A DNA stretch of 64,000 nt. Source: Phymatolithon calcareum. Taxonomy: Eukaryota > Rhodophyta > Florideophyceae > Hapalidiales. The stretch lies in NCBI GenBank assembly GCA_977006965.1, contig OZ345372.1, forward strand, positions 2,542,001 to 2,606,000. Reading direction: 5' to 3'. The notes under the pieces were generated by a model. It was given only the letters and a program-made list of their open reading frames with translations, made no database searches and had not been told where the DNA came from. The position numbers were made by a program, and so were the translations under genes. This document shows, in pieces, positions 30,579 to 43,352 of this stretch (its first letter is position 1; every line of letters starts with the position of its first letter).

Positions 30579-31300
30579 CTAGGATATGTCGATTTCTTCA
30601 ACTGCGGTGTTCTTCTTGCTCGATTCCATTGGCGTTGGTGCAGGTTTTGCGTTTTCCATTCCAAAACGTTCCAGGACTGACTGAGCGTATACCGACTGCG
30701 AGAGATGGAGAGTGCGAAGTGGACGGATCTCAAGTCCAAGACACACACTTGTCTCGTTAAGGTTCTTCATTTGGAATCGCTTGTTAAGCTCCCCCTTGAT
30801 CCAGGCGATGGCAGAAGTGTCGTTTCCCGCAATCAGTAAGTCATCCACATACAGAGCGATAATCATGATGCTATCAGACCTGTGTCGAACATACAGACAT
30901 GGATCATTGGGACTACTTGTGAAGCTGAGTTCGTCGATCAGAAACTTATCGATTTTCGCATGCCATTGTCGAGGTGCTTGTTTCAAGCCGTAAATTGCTT
31001 TGAGCAGCTTACAAACAAGGTCGGGACAATTGGGATCTCGAAAGCCGGACGGCACCTCCATGTAGATGTCTTCGTCGAGGTCACCATGAAGGAAGGCTGT
31101 GACAAGATCCATTTGATGTAGCTCAAGATTATGTACGGCAACTGTTGCAAGAAGTATACGGATAGAGGTGAACTTGACGACTGGGGCATACGTTTCACCG
31201 TAGTCCACGCCATGCACCCTGTCGGAACCCTTTGGCGACAATACGAACTTTGGGACCTGTATCCTTGACTTTGAATACGTACTTGCAAGGGAGGACGTTC
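30579..31300 (-). pseudogene. copia reverse transcriptase domain
   Basis: It holds the copia RT signatures DYGETYAPVVKFTSIR, QMDLVTAFLHGDLDEDIYME, AIYGLKQAPRQWH and the catalytic YVDDLLIAG. A frame change around 31200-31240 separates it from the upstream part (NVLPCKYVFKVK) and a stop near 30579 from RNase H. Confidence 0.93.
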
Positions 31301-32566
31301 ATACCGGTCTTGCGAGGAACCAGAGTCCAAGTGTTGTTTCGAGTGAGTGATGAGTGTTCTTTTTCAGTTGCGCGAGACCAGAAGTCAATGTTTTTATTTG
31401 ACGTTGCCTCACTAAAGGTCTGAGGTACTTGTTGAGAGGACATGTCCGCTTGCGATGCGACGTTGACTGACTCGAAGGCAAGCATGGTACTATGTGAGGG
31501 GACATTCCAAATGTCAGTATGTGGTCTTGAGAGCCGAGCTGACCTGCGGAGAATGAGTTTTCCAACCAACGTTGGAGTCTCGTCATGAGCTGGTGGAGGT
31601 ATTGGATGCTCTGCATTGTCACCGTGATGACCATGACCACTGTCGCTGTCGATGTCCTTATTGTCCTCTTTCAAAATACCCTGGCCTTCAACCGTATTTT
31701 CGAGAATCTCATCGACTTTGATTTGTGGAGTGTCAACGACGATATCAGTTTCAACTTGATTTAGTCCACATTCCAGTTCGTCGAACGTAACGTAACTAGA
31801 AACAATCATTTTTCGCAACTCTGAATCCCACAGATTATACCCTCTTGACTGATTTGGGTATCCCAGCATAATGGCTTCACAAGTACGACTATCGAGCTTC
31901 TTCACCTTCTTTTTCGGGATCACGTACCAACACTTGACCCCAAACACTCGCAGGTGTCCCAAGTCGGGAGCTACACCCATCCAAATGTGGTGGGGAGTCG
32001 TGTTCGATGGCATTCCTCGAGATGTTATTCGATTGCGAACATATACAGCAGTTGAAAGAGCTTCAGCCCAGAACTTCTTCTCGATGCCACGGTGATGGAG
32101 CATTGAACGTACCAAGTTTAGAAGTGTGGGATTCATGCGCTCAGCCACCCCATTTTGTTGTGGGGTATATGCGACTGTGAGCCGGTGATGTATGCCGTGC
32201 TCGGAGAGATATGTTCGAAACTCGATAGACAGGTACTCGCCTCCGTTGTCGGTTCAAATTGATTTGAGCTTTGGCGCACTAGAGAAGTCCTGCACTTTCA
32301 GGAGCTTAAGCTGCTTTCCTGTGTGTGTTTCAGCGTACTTGTGGAACTTCTGAACACTCAAAACTCTCTGACTTCGCTTTCATTGTGAATACCGTGGTCC
32401 ACTTGGAATGATCGTCGATGAATGTGATGAAGAACTGAGAGCCGCCAAGTCACGGAATATCTATTGGACCGAGAATGTCAGAATGCACTAGATCAAGTAC
32501 AGCCTTTGTGCGAGAGCTACTGGACTTTGGAATTGGATCTCGATGACCTTTGCCGGCGAGACAGCC
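31300..32566 (-). pseudogene. copia integrase core and connection region
   Basis: The core (about 32180-32520) contains DLVHSDILGP and ITFIDDHSKWT but has several stops and frameshifts. The following frame (down from 32148) carries FWAEALSTAVYVRNR, HLRVFGVKCWYVIPKKK and the acidic linker leading to RT. Confidence 0.88.
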
Positions 32567-33965
32567 TTAGCATGTATGTGGTGTTTTTGAACTTGAAGAG
32601 ATGTTAACACATTTCACCACCCCATGACGTACCATATCGGAGATACCAGAAGGTTGGACATGAGCGAGACGTTCATGCCAGAGTTGGAGACTCGCCAAAC
32701 AAGAAAGTTCGTTAACTTTATTATCATTCTCAAGATCAACTTCATACAGATTGTTGCGCAAAGTAACTGATGCAATAGTAACATCATGTGACTTAACAAA
32801 GCATAGTCTGTTTTTGAATGTAATTACGTACCCATACTCATCCATTTTGGACACCGAAAATAGAGAGTATCCAAAGTCTGGAATGTGCATCACATCTTTG
32901 AGCTTGCGCCTTGATACTTTTCCACCAACGTTGATCGTGATGATGGCATCTCCTTTTCCAGCGACTGTAGCTGTTGTTTTCGTTCCCATCTCCACGGTTG
33001 TGGACGTTTCGGTATACGAGCAGAAGAGCGAACGGTCAAACTTCATGTGAGATGTGCTGCCAGAGTCCATGATCCAGGACTTTGACTTCTCAGGAATGTC
33101 AGAACTGCGCACTTTGACCATCATGCATACGAAGTCGGAATCGGACATCAGTCGAACGGGCTCCGATTGATCAGCTAGAAAAGCAGCTGGTTTAGACTGT
33201 TTTCCATTCCGACGTTTGTAACCTTCCGGAGCGAGGTGCGGAAATTTGATCCAACACTTCAATGCATGGTGTCCTGGACGGTGACAATGGTCGCAGTAGT
33301 CACGGATTCGTTCTCCATCGCGTCTGGCAGTGAATAGTGCAGCAGTCTCAGATTTGACGTTTGATGCTTCAATGCGCATTGACATACGTTGATCTTCCTG
33401 AAGAAGACGAATCTTCACAAATTCAAGTGAGAATGTTTCATCTTCGTTTCCCAGTGCGTCAAGTGCACTGATCAAGCTGTCGTAGCGTTCAGGAAGTCTG
33501 TTGAGCACGGCCATAGCCATTTCCTTATCTTCGATATCGAAACCCATCGACTTGAGGGAAGATGCGAGTTGTCGAATACGGTTTGTGTAGGGCAATATTT
33601 TCTCGTCGTCGATCATTGTGGCAGTATAGAACTTGCGACGAGCAGTCAGTTTGTTGAGAAGAGTATGTCGTTCGAAGATGTTGAGAATCGACTGCCACAT
33701 TTCTTTGGCAGTTTCGACATCTCGCACATGTTCGAGATGCTCGTTTGATAGTGATAGACCGATAATTGCTTTCGCTTTCGTTTTGACGCCATGGCTTAAA
33801 TTCGTCGGATTCGCGTGACGGTGGATCGTCCTCAATGTAGTCATCGAGTTCACGAAACGATAGTGCTAGCTGAATTTTATGTTTCCAAGCGTGCAAATTA
33901 GTGTCGTTGAGCCTTTCGACCTTCAGCGTTCCTTGCGAAGTATACATATTGGATGTTAGGGTCAT
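32567..33965 (-). pseudogene. copia Gag, zinc knuckle, protease and pre-integrase region
   Basis: The gag start is probably ATG 33965 or 33947, with LNDTNLHAWKHKIQLAL soon after. A frameshift near 33790 breaks the frame. Gag continues with ETAKEMWQSILNIFE, the CCHC knuckle CDHCHRPGHHALKC (about 33250-33295) and the aspartic protease motif DSGSTSHM (about 33050-33075). The pre-integrase motif LWHERLAHVQ lies near 32660. Confidence 0.93.
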
Positions 33966-34419
33966 GAAAATCTTGTCGAAAATCCGTTCCGGGAGTCCAC
34001 TGCGAGTCGACACAAGGTCAACTCTCAAAGCAATCTATTCCGTATAAGGAATTCGCTTCTAGTCGATGTGACCCGGACGTTGTTCGGCGGATGGCTCTTT
34101 AAGCCAAGATGATAAATCAGTTTTTTTGGAACGAAGATTTCTTTCTGTACGAGCAGGCCTTACTAAAAACATCAAAAGTGTTGTGCACCACAATTTCGGT
34201 AAGTGACCAAGGATAAGCAAGTACGAGTACCCGAAGGTCAAACAAAAGTTTGATCGGATCACAATCAAGGTAAAGACCCTAGAGGGGTGTCTACCAGGAG
34301 CGTGAGAGCCGAAACCCGAATCAGAGGAGTTGAGATGATGATTCCGGATGACGATGATGATGAGAGCGAAGGAGGAGCCCGAGGATGATGATGATGAAGC
34401 AGGGTAGCTGTTCTGCGCT

Positions 34420-34435
34420 GACTGGGCCCATGACC
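34420..34435 (-). promoter_or_regulatory. copia primer-binding site complementary to the initiator tRNA anticodon arm
   Basis: The plus strand reads GACTGGGCCCATGACC directly next to the 5' LTR. This is nearly the anticodon stem-loop of eukaryotic initiator tRNA-Met (GGGCCCAUAACCC type, CAU anticodon), so the element RNA is complementary to it. Drosophila copia and yeast Ty5 prime from such half-tRNA fragments, which is the inferred mechanism here. Confidence 0.75.
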
Positions 34436-34726
34436 TTTTGATGGAGGTTATGGGATGGTTGGTTGAGAAGTTTGGTTGAGATGGTTGTGAATTGTTCCTT
34501 GGATTTTTAGTCGGAACGGGTCTCGGAACCTGGCTAATAGCACTCAAGATTAGATCTAAAGTAGCTCTGACATGCTAGATCTAATTTGACGACGGAGACC
34601 CACTAACCCTAAACAAATCGATCATAACACTATCAAACTCGATGACACGTGTACAAGTGTACCGAGATAACAACATTCTAACGAAGTTTCCTGCGACTTC
34701 ATCTTCGAGCAGATACACTTCCAACA
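34436..34726 (-). repeat. 5' LTR of the copia element
   Basis: It starts TGTTGGAAGTG on the minus strand. Its inner end is CATCAAAA where the other LTR has CGTCAACA, so the terminal CA has been lost by mutation. Confidence 0.93.
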
Positions 34727-35019
34727 GATTCCCTGTGAAGAGCGGCCTCAAAAACATTAATGAGTGTGAACAGAAGCTCTGTCAATCAGCAGGCGTCAGG
34801 TGAATACGGATTGGGCGATATAACACAAGGAAAAACAATTAAGGACTGCAGTAAGAAATTCATTCTTGCTCGAGAAAATGGTGATGACTGACGCTATGGT
34901 GGGCACCAGTCTCACCCCCAACTCCGAATAAGTTCTAAGAAACTGTAAGCTCTACTCAATTCATCACAGGTGCCACTGCATTACATCTGCAAGCCATACA
35001 GCTCACAGTGCTTTACAGC

Positions 35020-35210
35020 TTTAAGCACTAGTCTAAGGTTTGTTTCGATGATTGTCGGTCTCTTGACTACGTATCGGTAACTATGCTACTGTAAGGACTG
35101 TAATGCAATCTGTAAAGCGTTGATGTAATGAATCTTGTATGGAATATAGAAGGGAGCTAGGTTTAGGGTATGAAGAAGAATGATAACGCGTAGAACGTCA
35201 TAAATGCCGG
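35020..35210 (+). repeat. dispersed repeat, right of the copia element
   Basis: Partner of 29330-29520, same orientation. Confidence 0.45.
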
Positions 35211-38200
35211 AAATTAGGTCCCTATTGCTGCATCTTCTGGCGCCATTCATCGATGCGCGTCTACACTCTCCAGCAGCATCAAAGCCTCGATATTCCTTCC
35301 TAACAACAGCATTATCAGAAAAATAACTGAACGGAACTCATCTTGTCTCCGCTCTCTACATATGATGAGAAAATAAAGGCTTGGTGCTCGACCATGCTGA
35401 TCTGCCTATAGCATCTCGCCAGTACAAACTTTGATAATTGTTTCTCTAGAAAAGTAGGAACAAATACTTCTTTAAAAATTACTGTTCTCTAAGTCGCTCA
35501 ATTTTTAAAATATGTTACGAAAGATGAAGACTAAGATGCCAAATCCAAGCCTTCTCAAAAGATACGTGTATGTCATCATTGACGTCGCTTTCCTTATTCG
35601 GTAAGTAATTTGATCCCTGAATAATTGATGTAACCAGAAATCTCAAAGAGAAACATTATTTCTCTTTCTTGAATACGCTTCATAAGCATATTGGAGTTCG
35701 AGTGCGATAAAATGGCCCAGATACGCCCACTCATATAGACCGTTTGAGATAGCCTCCCGTGCGCCGTAAAAGCCGATTACACTCTCCTTCTGGCACCACA
35801 TGTGATGTTCATGTTCGTGAGCATTCTATTTTCTTGACTGTGCACAGTTAGATGTGATTCCAGGGGGAAAGGATATACAAAGATGTCGGAATGGGGATTG
35901 AGGTTGGTGAGGAAATAGCTATATCATAAAATGCGTCGCACGTAAAATCTTTTTTTTAAACAATCGGGTCTCACACGCCTCCGTCTGTGCTTGTTCATTT
36001 TCCCGAGCAAATATTCATCAATATCCAGACACCTAACTCGATACGATCTATCAACCTTGGCGATTCGCACAGGATTGCTCACGATTCATCATTCACGGGA
36101 TGGTTCTAAGCTCTAGAAAGCAGAGCGTTGGTTCAGCTCCGGGTTTGAGAACGTCGAAGTCGAAGAACAAGAAATCTGGGACGCGTACCGTTCGGCTGCC
36201 GTCGCGGAGAAGACAGATCACTTAGCATTCATTAATGTAGATTATGATGACTGTGGACAGGAAAACAACCGAAGGTGAATACACGGACACAAAATCCACG
36301 GGAATTAAACTAGCATCGAAGACTTTGTTGAAGAGGAAACCTGATGATCGAAGCCGCATTCTGCTGAGTTTAAAGATTGGAGTCCCTCTTCCGTAGCATT
36401 CAGTTTGGCATGAAGATTCGCTGGAAAACCGTCGCCGTGCAGAGCAGTGCCGGTGAGAGAAGAGCTGACTTGTCCAGATCAATGAAATAATGCATGAAAT
36501 GGACTCTGAGAACTCAAGCTTTTCCGACGAATGTACTGAGGGGGGAGCACATGCTGCGCATGGTCAGGCTTCGACAGTTAATGTTAGCTGAGATGAAGAT
36601 CAAGGTACAGAAAACATTATCGGAACGCAATATGGCACACAGGAAATCTAATCCGCTCCTTCAAATCCTTACTCGGACAAAGAAGGTGATGTACTTGACG
36701 GTGATTGTCCTACCAATCATCTCGTGAGCGTAGTGAAATATTCTGTATCGAATCAAAGATTGAATGTCCTGATATTGATAATTCTTACTTACCACCTGCT
36801 GACTGTCCTGGTTTTGAATTGCAAAGTTAGGCAATGTCCGCGGTTGGAACCTCCACATTACTCTCTGCAATGCTGCAGCACCAGACGAATACGTTGAGGC
36901 GAAATGAAGATTGGTCTCTCCCAATTCTTCGAGAAAGAATAAGAAGGACGAGAAGGAGCAGTCAATGCTGCAGCGCGCTGCAGCTACTAAGACCACAGCA
37001 GAGAAATAGCTTGTACATAATGACGCGCTCAATGATACATTTTTCAAGTCCAGGCCAATACGTTGCTTGAAATCGTTCCGAGTTTGAAAGAGTACGATTC
37101 CTTTCCAAAGCCTTCTCATCAACGAAAATAACTGCGCGAATATGCAAGAGAAGTAATTACTCGGGCAGTCAGCTTCGACATACGATTAGTTACGAGTTCC
37201 CATTGGCTAGTATTGACTTCATGCTCTCGCCTCTAGTGTGAAAGACCTATGAAATATGTGGAACAAGGGAGCTGTCTAGACTCTTATATGCACTATGCCT
37301 GCAGTCAACACGTTCTTGAACTATTTTCAAATTCGAAGCGCGAAAGGCACTGTCATGTGCAAGAGGAATCATTAAACACTCTTGCGCACTCGGCAGAAAT
37401 TCACTTCGTTTGGAACATGGAGTGTTGGGCTGTTACCACTTTTACAGAATGTGTTCGCTGTGTCTCGCGGGCGAACAAGAGCCAGGCCCGACGTCATGTG
37501 CACGAATGATAACCCTGCGGAAGAAAGGACTCTCACAGGAAATGTGATTGTTCCGGATGACTTAAAAAAGTTCAAGGCTCTCGATAAAGACATTTGAGAA
37601 GCCATGATGAACTCCTGCTCAGCAAAATTGCCGAGAATGGACGCTGTGCTTCTGTAACGAGTGAGCGGTTCCTTCTAAAATGTGCGATTAATTTTTTTTG
37701 CTTACTCAAGTTTCACGACTGCAGACAGAGACCACAAGTAGTTACGCTTCTGGAGACCCCGCAAGTGCTGGATATTCCTGGATTGCGCAGCCAATTACGT
37801 CAAATAGAATGCTTTAAAATCAAGCTGATCTACGAAAAGCCATAGAGAAGCATCGACGTTTCGCACGAAAATTTTCCAAGGGCGGTGCTCAGTTTGTCAT
37901 TTTTCACATCAGGGTTTTCTTATGAAGATCCAAAGACCCTATTCTGGGAACGTTACAGAGATGACGCTTCGTGCAAGCTTTGCCACAATAATGGTCCAGA
38001 AGCAACGTAAGAAACAAATGCTGATGCATCTCTCCGAGGAAGCATTTATCAGATAGCTTGAGAAATTGATGAACACATGGGAGGAGCACTTTAAGAAAAC
38101 ATACATCGCAGCCGAGCACCAAAATTTTACCAAGAGCACGAGGATTGTAGCTGGAAGAATTGTAAGCGATGAGGAGAGGATATTTGACCCCTAGTGAGAA

Positions 38201-38525
38201 GCCTGGATTGACGGTAATTGCTTCATCTTTTTTTGAGCTCAAGTGAATTCTCGCCAGCTCTATCGACGTGTTGCGAAATGTTTAACACTGAGGCATTGTT
38301 TTTTCTTCGAGTCGTACTCCACCGCTACCGGCGCTTCTGGAGAGGGTGATTGTCTGTCTGCGTCACAGTACTAATATTTTCTTTTCTACTTCTTTCAATT
38401 TCAGGCTGCATTCGAATAAAATTTGATTTTATACATTTTCATGTTCTTTCCGTCCATGAAAATCTATAGGTCGCTAATAATGAGAATGCGTGGGGTTTGA
38501 AAAGCTAAACGTGGCAAACTGACTA

Positions 38526-38640
38526 TGATCGGGTTGTTTCCCTGGCCGAAAGCCCAGGGCGCCGTGAACCTGCGACATTTATAGGGGATCAACAGAGAAA
38601 TGTAGAGATCGTATGATCACTTAGCAGTATAATAATGGGA
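38526..38640 (+). repeat. dispersed repeat, copy 2
   Basis: Partner of 29133-29245. The hairpin of copy 1 is not preserved exactly here. Confidence 0.55.
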
Positions 38641-39289
38641 TCAATGGCAGTTTCGGGAAACTTTCGGAGCGGTCTTGTCTGATGAGCATACAGGTGAGAC
38701 GTGTATCATGATCAATACAAGCAATACCATGTGGACGTGGTATCATACTCGTAGTTTTAAGATAATCTAGGAATAGTCTAGAATGCGAAGGAAAAATGGA
38801 AGCAGTTTCGAGGGGCTAACAAGGGCGAATTTGCGGAAGGTCTCATAATGCCTAATGAAGAGAAAAACGGTTAGTTATGAAGGGATGACACGTGTACGGG
38901 GGTTGATAATAGTGTCATCGCACGTGTAAGATGTTGGACGTCACAGATTGCGAAAGTCAAAGATATAAAGCTTGATCATACTTTTTCCACTAGTTATATA
39001 AGACGCTTGTACTACTCCACTGCAAAATTTATCTCGCACGTAAGCATTGCCACTTATGACATTGGCAAATGCGGTATGTCATACTGTATTTTACAGAAGT
39101 GTGCTAATACAACTGGCGGACAATTCAAAGTTTATTCCTGCGACGCGCCTAGCTCTTGTCCCTCGCGTCCACCTAGGAATCCGTTTTCGTCCTGCAGCTG
39201 AGAGCCATGGTGTATTTCCTGTTTCTGGAAGATAACCTATTGAGAAGCGAACATGAAGAGACGCTGGGATTTATACACGGAGTATTGAG

Positions 39290-40567
39290 GAAAGTTGGCA
39301 TCGAGGACGTCCTCGATGTCATCTTTTGTGGACGGCGAGAACGATAGAGTTCTACTCTTCGAGACTGACTCGCGGCAGACCATCTTGATCACAAACTAAG
39401 ACTACGTAGTCGTCAAATTATCTACGGAGAAACTCGAGTGGACTCGACTGAAAGTTGTCCGGACTAATGGGGCTAGAGCTGTCGAGAAGTTAAAAAGCAG
39501 TTTTTGCAGAAAATAAGGGGGCATTTGGGCCGTATATAAGCGTCGAGATTTGGCCGGAGAGCGAGATGCCGATTAGAGACGTGCACGTTCACTCTAAAGG
39601 CTATTTGTAAGCTGACGTTTGGCATCGTCGGTGGAGCGCGTCGTACAGCGGCACTGAGAGGCCGCGAAGTGTTGATAAAGGCTCCATTGGTCGCTGTAAA
39701 ATTCTATAATCGCAAAGACGAACGTACATATTGTCTGCGCGACTACCACACTATTGGAAACTGCATGAATGACATTGCCCATTCTAGATTGCCCATGACG
39801 CCCTTTCATCACATACACACTATGGTAGCCTTCCTTCGAGATGCGCTCGCGGCTCTCTTGGACGTGGCGGGGCATGAATATGATGTCACGGAGTACTCGT
39901 TTGTGGAGTCGGTAGTGCAAGCTCGTCGAGATTTGTAAGGATTGCTGACAACATCCGTCGCATGTAGCGCAAAAATTACTGCAAGATCCCGATTGGGCTT
40001 CATAAGTTCGAAAGCATAGATAGTGAACTTGAAAAGCTAAAAGTAATGGGTTTCAGCCTTTCTATCTCAATTCTGAGCAACACGCAGCTATGGGGAGAGC
40101 TGAGCTCTTCACAGCTGCGCTTCCTCGTGTCTACCCTGGCCGTCATGCACAATAGGGAATATGTGTTCGAGTTGGTCGAGAAACTGAACGTTTTCTGGAC
40201 TAAATTTTTTCAGGTAATCCAATTGCACGAGCTGAGCATTGAGGATGGACTGCTTCTTTTACGCAAGTCACGCAGGCGCCGTACGGAAGACAAGACGGAT
40301 ACTCTCGAGAATAGAACGGTCGAATGGATGCAAACTTTTCGCAGGGGATTATGCAACACGCGAGAACTGGGAGATGAAGCGGAAGCTAATGCTTCACTTC
40401 CTGCGTACAATTACAGCGTGACCGGAGCGGGATTAGTGCATACGAAAGAGCGCTCAACAGGCGATGGTTCTAGCTCAGGAGATACAAAGAATGTGATACA
40501 CAGGCGAGAGGACGATCCGCGTCGGCGGGCACGTGTATTGGGTCCAAAAAATGTAGAGGAATTGTAA
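39290..40567 (+). pseudogene. decayed coding region of unknown protein
   Basis: Three plus-strand pieces in succession look coding. The first has SFVDGENDRVLLFETDSRQT and a stop; the second (about 39669-39938) has AVKFYNRKDERTYCLRDY and MVAFLRDALAALLDV; the third is an ATG frame of 173 codons at 40046-40567 with LHELSIEDGLLLLRKSRRRR and an Arg-rich end. They may be exons, or one gene broken by stops. No family is recognised. The dispersed element copy A begins just downstream. Confidence 0.35.
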
Positions 40568-40610
40568 AGATGGCAGCGAGCTGCGTCCATCACCAAAGGA
40601 GTAAGTGAGC

Positions 40611-43352
40611 GCGCGCGAGAACATTATTTGTCATCGTTCTTAGTAGAGAAAATAAGTGCAAAGCAATAATTTATATTATGATTCTACGACTACAAATTGT
40701 TTAATAATGTTTTCGAAGATTTTTCGAGGCGGTGGCGCAACATCTTCCAATGCGCGTACTTTTACCACTAGGACACCAATTTTTTCAGAGGTCGATGGCG
40801 CACAGAACGGCGTGCAGGGCATAATTTTGCGCAAGCCGGAATATGGTGCGCCATCGCCTCGAAAATCTGTCAAATGGCCAATGGAAAAGAGCATTGTGAT
40901 TCTATTCCCTAATAGTTATGTTTCTCCGTGAATGGTTACCAATTACAAGTACTCTGCATGAAGCTGTCACTTTGCACTCATGTAGTATCCGCGATTCGAT
41001 CGAACTCGTCTGGGTTGGATATACCAGCAGGTATACAGTTTCAGCCTTGTTCGCAAGTGAACTTACGATATCGAATTGGCCAAACGTTGTCCGGCAAGCG
41101 AGATGACGTAACCTTATATCGGTCTGATGACAAGCGAAGCCAAGATTTCCAATCGGCGAAATGACTTGGATGATATCAGCGACTTTGTCCAGATTCACAG
41201 CCAGAAGGCAGGATCTTCAGAAGATTATCGGTTCTGCGATTCTAGTGCCCAAAGGGTGTATGAATCGATAGCTCTGTCCACGACGATTGGAATACGCCGT
41301 CTCCGGCGTTCGGTATTAGTGGAACTAGCTCGTGCTAGAATTCTTGATTTCTTTCAGTTTTCTTCTTGATGCTTGAGTTCTCTCGCATTAAAGTGCTCGC
41401 AGCGAAATTTTCTGTCATTTCTGCTATACCAATTTCGTCATCCAACTTGGGTAAACCTTTGCATTCCTATTGAACACGAAAGTAATACTATCCACGAAGT
41501 CAGCCGTATCATTTCTACTGCAATACATGCAATATGTGTTGCGTGTAATGTATAGAACCAGGCTTTCTGCGTCGCGCTGGTCTGCGAAGAATAACATGAA
41601 CACGCTTTCGATACTATGCTGAGTCTCGACAGAAGCATCACGAATTAGAAGTACCGTCATGGAATAAGTGATTTGTCGTTGGCTAGCACTGTTTCCAGCA
41701 CAGGCATCAGTGAATTGTGGTTGGTTAGTGCCTTTTCCGGCACAGCGAAGCTATTTTGGTTTCCTATCAAAATTTCCATCACAGCTTTAGTGTCCTGGAA
41801 ATTGTGAATATAGAATGGGTATTACAAATTGGTGGTGCATTTTACGCCACTGAGACACGAAAAGTCGGTGCACATGTTATAGTCAGTGTAGGACTGTGGG
41901 GAAAAGTAATTAATTTCAATGTGATACTATGTTGTGCGTCACGTGTTGGAACGTAATGACGTGTTCGTACTGTCAGCCAACTAACGCGTAGAGTAGATGG
42001 ACGTCGAGGCTATTCCCTTGATACCCGGTGTGAAATGGTTTCCTTCTATTTGATAAAACGATGAGCCCGAAATTTAGATATGTGAGCGAGCGTATGCGCC
42101 CAGTACGTACAGCTAACACATGGATATCATAGACGCTATAATTGTGAAATATTGCGGAATTGAACATGGGGCCTTGTGAAATGAGATTACTTGTGGTGTG
42201 GGAGGTGGAGCTGTTCGCGCGAGATGTCGACGAGAACGTGACGGAATTCTAGTGGCTGTAGTTTCATTCGTGCAATGCACAATGGACATGAATCCTAGAT
42301 TGATCTTGGCACCTCTTGCGCTCGCATGTACTAGTGTTTCTGATTTCTCTGTTCGATCTTGCAAGTTGCGGACGAAGGACATTTGAGCTTGCAATGTGGG
42401 ATAGTCGACAGTCATTTAGATGTGTAGAAGTTTGAATTGGTGTATGGAGAGTAGAAGTTGTGCTGTAGAGGAGATTGAGATACCGAACATTTTAAATGTC
42501 GTCAAACATGCTTCGTGAGAATATCAAAAGTCCGTTACATTTCTCAGAAATATATATAGGAATCGTGGAGTAGACGTCAAGTTCCCGAGAACAGGGACGA
42601 TCGAATCCGAAATCAGCACCACTATTCTGCTTGAAGAAGACAATGGTTTGCTTTCTTCTCATGGCATTCACCCTTGCACAGTGACGGCGTCCGTTATTTG
42701 TGCGAAAGAAGAGTGCCGGGCAGAGGTCGCGGCGATCTGCAAGACATTTTTGCGCATCTGAGGAAAAATTCTAACTCCGTCTGTCCAGGAAAAGGGGCGA
42801 AATTGTGGCGTGTCGCCGATCGGTGCACCGCATCGTTTCCGAAGAGCCAAAAATTTCGGGAATGGTATCCAGCGGAGGCTTACGGCATGGAAAAATTGCG
42901 CGTATCGATGATCTTCTTGTTGTGCATGGCAAGTGGTTGTCAAACAGAGACATTCTCTTTGAGGGCGACAGCACTTTGCGTCATCACAACAGTAAGATGC
43001 AGACAAGCATTTCGCGAAAGACAGTTCGATGTCTGAGAACGTCATCGTGCCAAAGTTTGTCTCGCAAAAAATCTTCGAAAAAGCTTTTCCTCATCGAAGA
43101 TGCGAAGGCCGGCAATGATCGCCGCCGTGAATGTGATGCTGACATCACCGCTGCTGTTGTCAAGTACGACCCTGGAGACGTTTCGCTGAAAAATGTTCGG
43201 GCCGCATGTGATACCGAAAAGAGCGGCTTTGGAAGCCTCGCCAAGTGCCAAGAGCGCCTTGTTTATGTCGGCCTCTCTCTTGACAATGCTTGGAGTCTCA
43301 TTCGGCCACGGGAAGGTGGTTTCGAGTCTGCTCTTGTGTCGTCGCAAACAGT
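40611..43352. repeat. dispersed element of unknown type, copy A
   Basis: It aligns with copy B at 53335-55401 over most of its length (for example 40680-40970 with 53405-53700, and 41620-43352 with 53705-55401). Copy A carries about 650 bp (roughly 40975-41620) that copy B lacks. Both copies show protein-like frames on the minus strand in the left part and on the plus strand in the right part, starting back to back near 42415 and 42680. No terminal repeats or target duplication were seen. Confidence 0.7.
42113..42415 (-). CDS. small unknown ORF of the dispersed element
   Basis: A 100-residue frame from ATG 42415. Its first 50 residues (QMSFVRNLQDRTEKSETLVH then GAKINLGFM) are matched in copy B (DMSFVGTLQHRTKKSETLVH then GAKINLGFM), with many conservative changes, which argues that the minus strand was coding. 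The start codon is ACG in copy B. It may be only the first exon: similar conserved minus-strand pieces (for example RVLVIGNHSRRNITI) lie further left. Function unknown. Confidence 0.4.
   Translation of the reverse strand: MTVDYPTLQAQMSFVRNLQDRTEKSETLVHASARGAKINLGFMSIVHCTNETTATRIPSRSRRHLARTAPPPTPQVISFHKAPCSIPQYFTIIASMISMC

Larger units (their letters stand above)
29594..34726 (-). mobile_element. full-length, degenerate Ty1/copia LTR retrotransposon
   Basis: The element is 5.1 kb and transcribed leftward. It has two 291-bp LTRs, a 5-bp target duplication GATTC (29589-29593 and 34727-34731), a primer-binding site next to the 5' LTR and a polypurine tract (AAGGGCGAG, 29885-29893 on the minus strand). 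Domain order on the minus strand is gag, zinc knuckle, protease, integrase, reverse transcriptase, RNase H. Integrase before RT is the copia order. The polyprotein is broken by several frameshifts and stops. The LTRs differ by about 10 substitutions and 2 single-base indels by hand count, so it is not a recent insertion. Confidence 0.95.
34732..39289. other. gene-poor tract with decayed reading frames
   Basis: No intact gene. Between about 36120 and 37850 plus-strand frames repeatedly show protein-like pieces broken by stops, for example EVEEQEIWDAYRSAAVAEK and KNKKDEKEQSMLQRAAATK, suggesting an old, dead multi-exon gene or element ORF. The strand and boundaries cannot be fixed by eye. The dispersed repeat of 29330-29520 reappears at 35020-35210. 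Confidence 0.4.
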
